Shown here piece by piece: positions 56,507-64,000 of a stretch of 64,000 bases of DNA (position 1 is the stretch's first letter; each line of letters begins with the position of its first letter). The DNA comes from Helicostylum pulchrum. Taxonomy: Eukaryota; Mucoromycota; Mucoromycetes; Mucorales; Mucoraceae. The DNA lies in NCBI GenBank assembly GCA_025677825.1, contig JAIXMO010000004.1, positions 62,001-126,000 on the forward strand, written 5' to 3'. The notes under the pieces were generated by a model, which made no database searches, was not told the origin of the DNA, and saw only the letters and a list, made by a program, of their open reading frames with translations. The position numbers and the translations under genes were made by a program.

Positions 56507-58638
56507 TTAATCTTCCTTCTTCTTGGCAAGTCCATTCTTTTGATACTCCATCAACTCATCACCAATGGCTTCCACAACACTGTGAAGATCAATTCTAGCT
56601 TGCTCTTCGGTTTCACCACGTAACTCAGAATAGTATTTGATCTTGGGTTCAGTTCCGCTGGTACGGATAGTGAAGACAGTATTGTTTGCTAAACAGAACG
56701 TAATCATTTCCGAAGAAGCGGAGACAGGAAGCGTAGGCTTATGGTCCTCAGTAGTAGACTCATAACCGACGGTCAAATCTCTTACACCAGTGACTTGATG
56801 ACCTCCAATTTGCTTGGGATAATTCAACTTGCGTTCTTGTGCGTTATCACCATAACGAATACGATCAAAGATCTTTTGAATCTTTGCTTTATCGTCGCAA
56901 ATAAAGTAAGAGTTTTCAGAGACAAAATAACCGTACTTTTGATATAATTCTTCCAAGTATTGGTAAGCGGTGATACCACGCTTGTAGAGTTGCACTGCCC
57001 ATTCGGCAAAGAAACCTAAAGCGCTGATACCGTCTTTATCTTTGACAATGTCGCCGATAGTAAAACCAATAGCTTCTTCGTAGGAAAAGATGACATCGAG
57101 TCCTTGCTTTTCGAGGTCCATGGCTGTGTTGCCGATCCATTTAAATCCGGTCAAGGTATCTACAAACTTGAATCCTTCAACTTCGCCCATACGGCCCAAA
57201 AATTTGGAAGAGACGGTACTAGCCACCATTGCCAATTGTTCTGCATTGTAAAAATAAACATAAGTACAGAAAAAAATCATACATATACATACTTTCTTGT
57301 TATTTTGAATGTCTTACCTGGCTTCTTTCCTGCTTGAATAGCCTTTTCAAATGAAGCAGCACCTAAAATAGAACCAATTTGGTTGCCAGTGAAAATAACC
57401 CATTCGCCATTGGGTTGCTTTTCGGCAATAGCGAGTCTATCAGCATCGGGGTCGTTAGCCAAAATAATATTGGCACCGGCCTTTTCAGCAGTTTGAATAG
57501 CTAAATTCAAAGCACCTTTGCCTTCCTCAGGGTTAGGAAAAGCGACGGTAGGGAAATCGGGGTCCGGCAAAAGTTGTTCCTGGACAGGTACGAAAGGAGG
57601 CAAGCTAAAGCATTCGAATGCACGTTTGGCAAAAGGAGCACCGACGCCATGCATAGCAGTATACGCAAATTTGACAGTTGAAGTTTCGTTATCTGATTTA
57701 TATTTACATAATTCTTTTACGTCTTCAAAGTAGGATTCGATGATACCTTGGTCGGTAGGGTCACTGACTAACTCGCTGGTGGAAACAATTTGTTTGTCCC
57801 ATCCCCAAGGTTGTAAATTGGTCAAGATGGTTTCGGCAATACCGGCATCGTGAGGTGGAATGATTTGGCATGCGTTTTCCCAATATACCTTGTAACCGTT
57901 ATCGTCTTTAGGGTTCTACACAACAAAATATTGAATACCGAGAGAAAAAGTCTTTCTTTGGATGTTACTTACGTGAGAAGCTGTAATCATAACACCACCA
58001 GCAGCATTTAATTTTTTGATAGTATAAGGCTAATATATAATACACTGGTAAGTTAACGGAAAGAGGGGAGGGGGGAAAGATAGAGAGAGTTGAAACTTAC
58101 GACTAAAGGAGTGTGAACCAGTTCTTTGTAATACCAAACCTTAAATCCGCGTTGAATAAATGCAAATGCAGTTAAACGAGCAAAATCATCAGAATGATGA
58201 CGATGATCATGACCGATAACAATACCTCTCTCCTTTGCATTTTCAACATTATTTTCAATGTAGATAGCAAGACCTTGAGAAGCTTGAAGGACAGTTAAAT
58301 CATTCATTCTTGAAAAACCAGCTTCCATTCTTGCACGAAGACCTGTTTGTAGTGTTATTACAAAAAAAAAAAATGGCATGATATTGTATTACTGTAAAAT
58401 AAAAAAAACTACCTGCAGTTCCAAATTCGATACGGTTTGAAAGACGCTTATGAAGTTCTTGTGTATTGTTTTCTTTTTGAAGTGACAAGATCTCATTACG
58501 AGTTTCTTCATTCTAAGAGCAAAAAAAAAAAAAAAAAAAAAAAGAGAATAAGTATATAGGTTACTTGTATTTCCGTTAAAAACTTACTTGGTCAAGAGAA
58601 AGCCATTCTTGTACAAGTGCGTCAAGTGTGTTTGCCAT
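56507..58638 (-). CDS. PGM2: Phosphoglucomutase/phosphopentomutase (PGM2-type)
   Basis: Five exons code for about 600 residues. It belongs to the alpha-D-phosphohexomutase superfamily, closest to mammalian PGM2 and yeast Pgm3, which interconvert pentose 1- and 5-phosphates and glucose phosphates. The catalytic phosphoserine loop is [20 protein letters not shown]. The metal-binding loop is ANDPDADRLAIAEK. The sugar-binding loop is VIFSYEEAIGFTIG. The phosphate-binding loop is FTIRTSGTEPKIKYYSELRG. The N-terminal RIEFGTAGLRARMEAGFSRMN is the family signature. The start is the ATG at 58638 (MANTLDALVQEWL). The protein is cytosolic, with no targeting signal. Confidence 0.95.
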
Positions 58639-59242
58639 TATATTTTGTAACTTTTTTTTCGCAGAGAAAAGGGAAAAGGGATACAGAAACTAAAACAATG
58701 CAAATAAAGAAAAAAAAATTTCGCACGTTTTTTTTTTTTTTTTTCTATTTTCCGTCGGTGTTTTGAAAGAAAAAAAAGCGGGAAAAAGTCACGCACAGAA
58801 AGACCATGGAGCACGGCAGGTACCTGTATCCACTGATCAAGTTTAGCAATAAAGTTATCTATTGGGTTCAATGGAGCTACTAGCCCCGGGAATAGGCATT
58901 TCTTTTTATTTTAACAAATTTTTTTTGGTAGATCAGAAAAATCTCTTCAAAAAGTAAACATTGTAACGTACAGAAAAGCGACTCGCAAGTCATATCATCT
59001 CTTGATTTACAGCAAATATGGGTACCAAGTTGATACTGGTTCATCATGGTATATTTACGATGTACTCTAGTTCACACATTAACTAAATGAATTTGATTAT
59101 GTGTTACAGTGTAACTGTCACTTTAGATAATTCTGTCGTGAACATTATTTTCATTACTTTTAATTATTGGAATAGGCACCAAGAAAGAATTATTATTGGG
59201 TGTATAATTTTATCCAGCAATAACGTTTAATTCCCCCCTCTC

Positions 59243-59283
<41 letters not shown>

Positions 59284-59298
59284 CATTCTTTTAGCTAG
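58639..59298. promoter_or_regulatory. Divergent promoter region of PGM2 and RCE1
   Basis: These 660 bp hold both promoters. A T tract of about 33 nt (59251-59283) lies directly before the RCE1 start. An exon-like minus-strand stretch (LNPIDNFIAKLDQWIQ, then a GTACCT donor, near 58820-58872) resembles the PGM2 N-terminus only loosely. Confidence 0.4.
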
Positions 59299-60262
59299 AT
59301 GACGATTGGAAAGGGATTGGCAAGTACAACTTGCGTTGGGCTTACCTGTTTGTATATATCAGGATTTTACCTTTCAAAACAAACGGGGTTCCGTAATGAC
59401 CCAAAGGTTATTAAAAGTCGTATGAAGGCAGTGATGGTAGCTTCGTTTGTGTCGAGTTTAATCATTTGGAGTTTAATAAGAGATGTAGCGATTACGACAG
59501 CATTAGGATTAGAACGACCTGGTTTAGTTGTCGATATGATTAAACCGCTTTTGCTGACCATGTCATTGTTTTTGGGACCACTTTCGGTTATGTTTTTTGA
59601 ACAAGAGTTGCCTTTTCAAAAGCACTTTAGTGTGGAAAGAGATTTATATAGTATATTTACAACGCTGTTGGGACAACGTAATTATTTGGTGGGCCCTTTA
59701 ACAGAGGAATTTGTGTTTCGAGCATGTATGATTGCAGTGTTGTATCAAGCGAATTATTCGACGACTTTTTTGATTTTTGTTTCACCATTGTATTTTGGAC
59801 TTGGTAAGTTTTTATTTTTTGTATAATGCAGTTAAAAAAAAGGTTGTTTTATGAATATAATAAATAGCGCATTTACATCATGCTTGGGATATTTATAATA
59901 AGATGGGTAGAACAAGACGTGCGCTTAATAATGCATTGTTTTCATCGTTATTTCAATTTGTATATACGACACTGTTTGGATGGTATGCAAGTTACTTATT
60001 TCTAAGACTGGGGAACATAATGGCACCTGTCTTGTGTCACTCATTTTGTAATATTATGGGCCTTCCAGATTTTTCGGGTATTCAACATCAAAAGAAGCTT
60101 CATAAACTAGGTATAAATTAAAGTTTTTTTTTTTGGTGTATTTGAAGCTAATAATTACTTTTTATAGTAATTTATTCATGTTTCCCAATTGGTATTTGGT
60201 TATTTATTTACAACTTTCAAAATTTAACTAATAATAAGGGAGAATCGATGTACTGGAAATAA
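59299..60262 (+). CDS. RCE1: CAAX prenyl protease 2 (Rce1)
   Basis: An ER-membrane protease (CPBP family) of about 280 residues. It removes the last three residues of prenylated CAAX proteins such as Ras and Rho. Membrane segments begin at the N-terminus. The catalytic Glu pair and Arg are in GPLTEEFVFRACMIAVLY. The first His motif is FGLAHLHHAWDIYNK, split by intron 1. The second is MAPVLCHSFCNIMGLPDF. I extended the 3' end. The exon ends at CTAG|GTATAA (60110), and exon 3 starts at 60168, giving a further membrane segment, VIYSCFPIGIWLFIYNF, and stop at 60262. Without the splice the frame ends after LHKLGIN. The spliced end matches the usual final helix of Rce1. Confidence 0.9.
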
Positions 60263-60273
60263 GTTTATTTTAG

Positions 60274-61289
60274 TTACTTCTTCTTGTCGTGGCCTAGAGC
60301 GTTATCAACTAATCTTTTTGTACTATCCAATACTAAATAAAACGCATCTCCTTTTTGAGCACTGGACCAAAATTTACTGAAAAACGCTTGTTGATTACCG
60401 TCTTTCCAAGAGTCTATGTATCTTTGTGTAAGGTGATGTAATGGACTAAATGTCTTTTTTACTGCTCCCGTTACTAAAATACAATAAAGATAAAAAATGG
60501 AAAAGAATGTGTGTTAGATAAATAATAATAAAATAAAATAAAACACTAACCGTGTTCTCCCGAACGACTTAATTCTTCACCAAGTTCGATTGAAGAGTAA
60601 TCAGAGAACGTTTTCCTTTGTATATCACCCACTAAAAATTATAGTTATAGAAAGTTATTTACATGTAACATTAAAAGGTGCACAAGAAAGTAGTATAAAT
60701 TACCATTTAGCAAGTGTTCTTTACATCTAGCAGGAGTACGTGCGATAGATAACCAAGTACCATAAAACGGATTTATTGAAAAGGTAATAGGCAACTTTCC
60801 ATTATTTTCTTTCAACAGTCTTTCCTTTGTTAATTCTCTACTTGATCTTAAAAAGCAAACCATACTACAATTTGCAGAATTATCAAATAAATCTTCCAGT
60901 TCTTTTCGAACGTTTTCTTTTTCAATTCTTTCTGAAGACAAGTTTGTAGTGGCTACAAGGAAACACCTTTCCTTCCATGGTGTTGCACTATCTTTTGGTG
61001 ATGACCTACGAAATGAAAGGACAGACATGTTTACTATTTTGTTTTCTTTTTCTTGTCTAGTTGTGTCTTGTTGTGACGATAAGGGTTCTGCTTCTGCTTC
61101 TGGTGTTGGTGTAGGATCGGTAGGTGGTTCTTCTGACCACCATGGTGAAGTTAAAGTAGAGCTGTCTTGTTCTGGCGGAGGTGGTGGTGGAGTTGGTAAA
61201 GCATGTGGAGGTAATAATCCTGGTGTTTCATTTTCATATAGTTCTTCTTGGACATTATCTATAGTTTTGTTATTGGTATCCTCAGGCAT
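60274..61289 (-). CDS. Unrecognised proline-rich protein with a conserved-looking core
   Basis: Three exons code for about 280 residues. The N-terminal third is acidic and proline-rich (LPTPPPPPPEQ, EPPTDPTPTPEAEAEP). A globular-looking core follows: TPWKERCFLVATTNLSSERI, LEDLFDNSANCSMVCFLRSS and LPITFSINPFYGTWLSIARTP. The second exon encodes VGDIQRKTFSDYSSIELGEE. The third encodes TFSPLHHLTQRYIDSWKDG and the Lys-rich end ALGHDKKK. I do not recognise the family. There is no signal peptide or clear membrane segment. The gene ends 11 bp from the end of RCE1, tail to tail. The start is the ATG at 61289. Confidence 0.8.
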
Positions 61290-61787
61290 TTTTTTTTTAA
61301 TTGTGTAGTTAAATATAAGAGAAAAAGGGAAAAAGAGAGAAAGAGAGAAAGAGAGAGGAAAAAGGAAAAGAATTTCTGGTTCGCTGCATTTCAAAAATAA
61401 ATCAAACGGCTTAGTCACGTGTATAATGACGAAATATGTTATCTGAAAATACACGCTAAACCCGTAATGTAAGTGATCAAACACAACATCAATAAGACAG
61501 CTTTAAATATTTTTTTTTTGGGTTTCGTTCTGTATGCACACACAAGGGTCTTTTTCTTTCGTTCTTGTTAAAAAGGAGTAGTAACATAAATATTTTTTTT
61601 TTACTCAGTTTCAAATTGTAATAAGCAGATCGAAGGAGTATTTTTTTTTAAAGAAAAAAGTAACACAAAAAGTTTTTGCTGTGATTGGTGTGTATTCCGG
61701 GCAGAAATGTGGAAGGAATGACCACTTTTTTATTACGCGGTTAAAACTGTCAATACTTTTTTTTTTATTATTACACCATCTAACACA

Positions 61788-61828
<41 letters not shown>

Positions 61829-61851
61829 AAATTAATATTTTTACAAGACTA
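61290..61851. other. Upstream region of the unrecognised gene / rhomboid 3' flank
   Basis: It contains purine-rich DNA directly before the start and a T tract of about 30 nt (61791-61820). No gene is supported. Confidence 0.4.
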
Positions 61852-62500
61852 TCAATCGCAAAAGCCATTTATTGGCAAGCAAGAGATATATCTACAGTAG
61901 GGACATACTTGATCTAATTTACTGATAGAGAACTTATGGATTAATAGACCCAAGAACACGCCAAACAAACATATACTCAAGACTCGTAACAAGTAGAATA
62001 AAGCAACTTTGCGTCTGCTATGAGTAAAAGTCCACCAACTGACAGGTAATAGAAATACGGATAATAAAACACCAGAGATCAATCCACCCATATGAGAAAA
62101 TGTATCCACACTACATAATTTTAAATTAGTATTTTTGTTGTTGCTGTATAGTTTTTCTTATCGCTCACCCAGGTAAGATACCAATAGAGAAAGTAAGACC
62201 TGTACACACAAGCAGTTTGAATAAATTGGTGATAGGTCTTTCTAGTTTTTTCCAGTTTATTAAAATGTCAACATACAAGAATCCAATCAGTCCAAATATT
62301 GAACTACTACAACCTAAAAAAGCTACTAAACTTGCTGAGTAAAAAAGTTTTATAATCAAATAAAAACTTACGCGTGGTTGGTGGAGAAAAATTAGCACCT
62401 AAAGCATGACCAAAGATACCAGAACCAATATACAGCACTATAAAATGTATTTATATAACAAATGTTAGGGGTGGAGTAAAAGTATGCATAGAGAAGCTTG

Positions 62501-62535
<35 letters not shown>

Positions 62536-63519
62536 CTTACATGTAAAGCGTAAAGAATTGATGGTCCTTTCAACTCTAGAACCTAGTACGACCAAGAAAG
62601 CCATATTTATGCAGAGATGAATTAAACCCGTGTGTATAAATAAAGGAGAAAGTAATCGGTAAGTTTGATCCGGAATTCTGTGCTGATGAAAGGCAGTCAT
62701 ACCGCATATGGTAGACAATGAACAAGTGGAGTTTAGTAATCTGGGATCTGTCAATTCGATTGCGGGATCAAGTAACATGAGTTGATTACTACTATCGTCA
62801 GGTAAATCGTTACTTCTATTAGAAGCAAAAGGCGTAAGATTACTCTGTGATATTGTGTGTAAACAGACGTATTTCTGATCTGATGGCATTGAGTCTACTT
62901 TTCGCATACAAGGAGGAAATCTAGCACCTGATTGTATCATAATCTCCATCGAAGGTCCCAACATATAATTAAAAGGCTCTAATTCAAAGAACTCTCCTGA
63001 ACTTTGTTTACTTAGTAAAAGTTCTCCAGAAAAGATGATAATAGTAAATCCAAACATAAGGTATGTGAATAAAGCCCAATGGTCGCCTATAGTAAATGGT
63101 CCTATATTATCAAGTCTAAAAAACCACCTTGTAAAACGCTTTCTAATCGAATTATTATTCTTGTTGTTTCTTTGTTCTACTCCTAATTCTGGGACTTGTA
63201 ATTCTTCTGGATCATCGTCACCGTGAGAGGAGGACACGGATTTATTGATTTCAATAGTAGAGTCCGTCGTAATAAAATGCTTTGGCTTTTCATCATACTG
63301 TAACATGAAAGCTGACGAAGCGTACTCGTCCTGCAAGTTATAAGGTCTTTTTCCAAACTGGACGTGACTAAGTTTTCTACCATGGCGACTAGGTGAGTTT
63401 AAAGACGGAGGTGTATTTGGTAGTGTCGCTGCTGTATTAGTTGTAGTAGTAGTTATTGTTGATGTTGTTGTTGGTGTTGTTATTGGTGTTGTACTATCTA
63501 TTGGATGAACAGGAAACAT
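61852..63519 (-). CDS. Rhomboid-family intramembrane serine protease
   Basis: Four exons code for about 510 residues. A long polar, Thr/Asn/Ser-rich cytosolic N-terminus (MFPVHPIDSTTPITTPTTTS) precedes the first membrane segment (WALFTYLMFGFTIIIFSG). A luminal loop follows with Cys residues and NPxPFN-like FELEPFNYMLGPS. Rhomboid signatures are RLLSPLFIHTGLIHLCINMA, GSRVERTINSLRF, the catalytic Ser motif FLGCSSSIFGLIG and the catalytic His motif VDTFSHMGGLISGVLL. This is the eukaryotic secretase-type layout (RHBDL-like) with N-terminal domain. The Ser motif is GCSSS instead of the usual GxSG. Intron 1 (about 62440-62535) holds a 29-nt A/T tract. Confidence 0.92.
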
Positions 63520-63542
63520 CTACTTTCTTATATACTACAGTT

Positions 63543-63576
<34 letters not shown>

Positions 63577-63950
63577 TTTCTTTAGAAAAAAGAAAGGAAT
63601 AAGAAAAAAAAAAACCTTTCAACATATACTTGTACATTTTTATTTTATTTTATTTTTTTAATAAAGGGAAAAAAAAAAAACCGCCCTGAACTATGAATAC
63701 ATTTTATTAATTCGAATTTTAGAGCCAATAATTTGAATTTAAATAAATACTACACACATAAAAAAGACGTTATAACTATAAGAAAAACTAGCTTTATATG
63801 TAAATCATTGTTATTTTTTTATACGTGTATAAAGTAAAAAAAAAAGATGAACAAAGGAGAATAAGAAACAAAAAAGAAAATTTACTTTGCGATAAAAAAG
63901 AAAGAATAAAGGGGGATAAAGTTAGGAGTGAGTTTTTTTCTTCTTTTTTT
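63520..63950. other. Intergenic region upstream of the rhomboid gene
   Basis: AT-rich with A and T tracts. It holds the rhomboid promoter and the 3' flank of the next minus-strand gene. No other feature is supported. Confidence 0.4.
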
Positions 63951-64000
63951 TTACAAAGTAGCCCTCAACTTGTAAGTTCCATGAGCAAAGCTAAGAGGAA
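63951..64000 (-). CDS. C-terminal end of a gene cut by the window edge
   Basis: The minus strand reads PLSFAHGTYKLRATL followed by TAA at 63951-63953. The frame is open to the window edge and looks like the end of a real protein. Too short to identify. Confidence 0.4.
   Translation of the reverse strand, partial: PLSFAHGTYKLRATL

Noticed and set aside
58820..58872. Possible alternative first exon of PGM2 (LNPIDNFIAKLDQWIQ)
   Set aside because: No ATG in frame, and the ATG at 58638 gives a complete family-length protein.
1..64000. rRNA genes, CRISPR arrays, bacterial operons or phage
   Set aside because: Nothing with such structure is present; the window is eukaryotic nuclear DNA.

Overview
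The window is nuclear DNA of a filamentous fungus, most likely an early-diverging Mucoromycota species of the Mucorales type. The base composition is AT-rich, with A/T homopolymers up to about 35 nt. Introns are short (about 45-90 nt) with GT-AG ends and interrupt most genes. Gene spacing is compact. The gene set also fits: a delta-12 desaturase, an APSES/ankyrin factor, a WOPR factor, Rax2, an arrestin-like adaptor and Sel1-repeat proteins. The species cannot be named from this sequence alone. There are no rRNA genes, no convincing tRNA genes and no CRISPR array.

Layout. 0-2.4 kb: WOPR (Gti1/Pac2) transcription factor (+) and a 14-3-3 protein (-). 2.4-4.5 kb: gene-poor, with a dead Tc1/IS630-type transposase relic. 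4.5-5.8 kb: 5'-truncated Sel1-repeat ORF. 6.0-8.2 kb: MFS anion:cation symporter (-). 8.6-11.1 kb: arrestin-related protein (-). 11.4-13.2 kb: ALG12 mannosyltransferase that splices in frame into a glutaredoxin domain. 13.8-15.4 kb: heat-shock factor (-), divergent from a HAD-family HDHD5/CECR5-like phosphatase (16.2-17.7 kb). 17.9-20.3 kb: mitochondrial PPR protein. 20.5-21.5 kb: EAF7/MRGBP. 21.8-23.0 kb: delta-12 fatty-acid desaturase. 24.5-26.0 kb: broken multi-C2H2 zinc-finger gene. 26.9-28.0 kb: intact Sel1-repeat paralogue (-). 29.3-29.6 kb: small Cys-pair protein. 30.2-32.1 kb: APSES/ankyrin (MBP1-type) factor. 32.2-33.9 kb: L-2-hydroxyglutarate dehydrogenase (-). 34.4-35.1 kb: p24 cargo receptor (-). 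35.7-36.5 kb: myosin essential light chain (-). 36.7-37.3 kb: MULE/FAR1-like relic. 37.9-39.3 kb: mitochondrial release factor 1. 39.3-42.8 kb: gene-poor and repeat-bearing. 42.8-43.9 kb: protein matching only the C-terminal HNH-like half of EXD2 (-). 44.2-48.3 kb: Rax2 with an added C-terminal SH3 domain (-), divergent from an SH3-WW-PH-RhoGAP protein (48.8-51.1 kb). 51.2-52.7 kb: type II pantothenate kinase (-). 53.4-53.6 kb: possible small gene. 53.6-56.5 kb: decayed region with a second Tc1-type relic. 56.5-58.6 kb: PGM2-type phosphoglucomutase/phosphopentomutase (-). 59.3-60.3 kb: RCE1 CAAX protease (+), tail-to-tail with an unrecognised protein (-). 61.9-63.5 kb: rhomboid protease (-). 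63.95 kb to the end: the last codons of a further minus-strand gene.

Most genes are unrelated housekeeping or regulatory genes with their own promoters. One functional pairing stands out: Rax2 (polarity landmark) and the multidomain RhoGAP share about 490 bp of divergent promoter, and both carry SH3 domains. The most unusual proteins are the ALG12-glutaredoxin fusion, the SH3-tailed Rax2 and the exonuclease-less EXD2 module. The gene-poor stretches hold at least four kinds of degraded mobile DNA: Tc1-type transposase fragments, a family of TACAGTAGCGG-ended repeats, a MULE/FAR1-like relic, and dispersed repeats, one of which lies upstream of both Sel1 genes in the same relative orientation.
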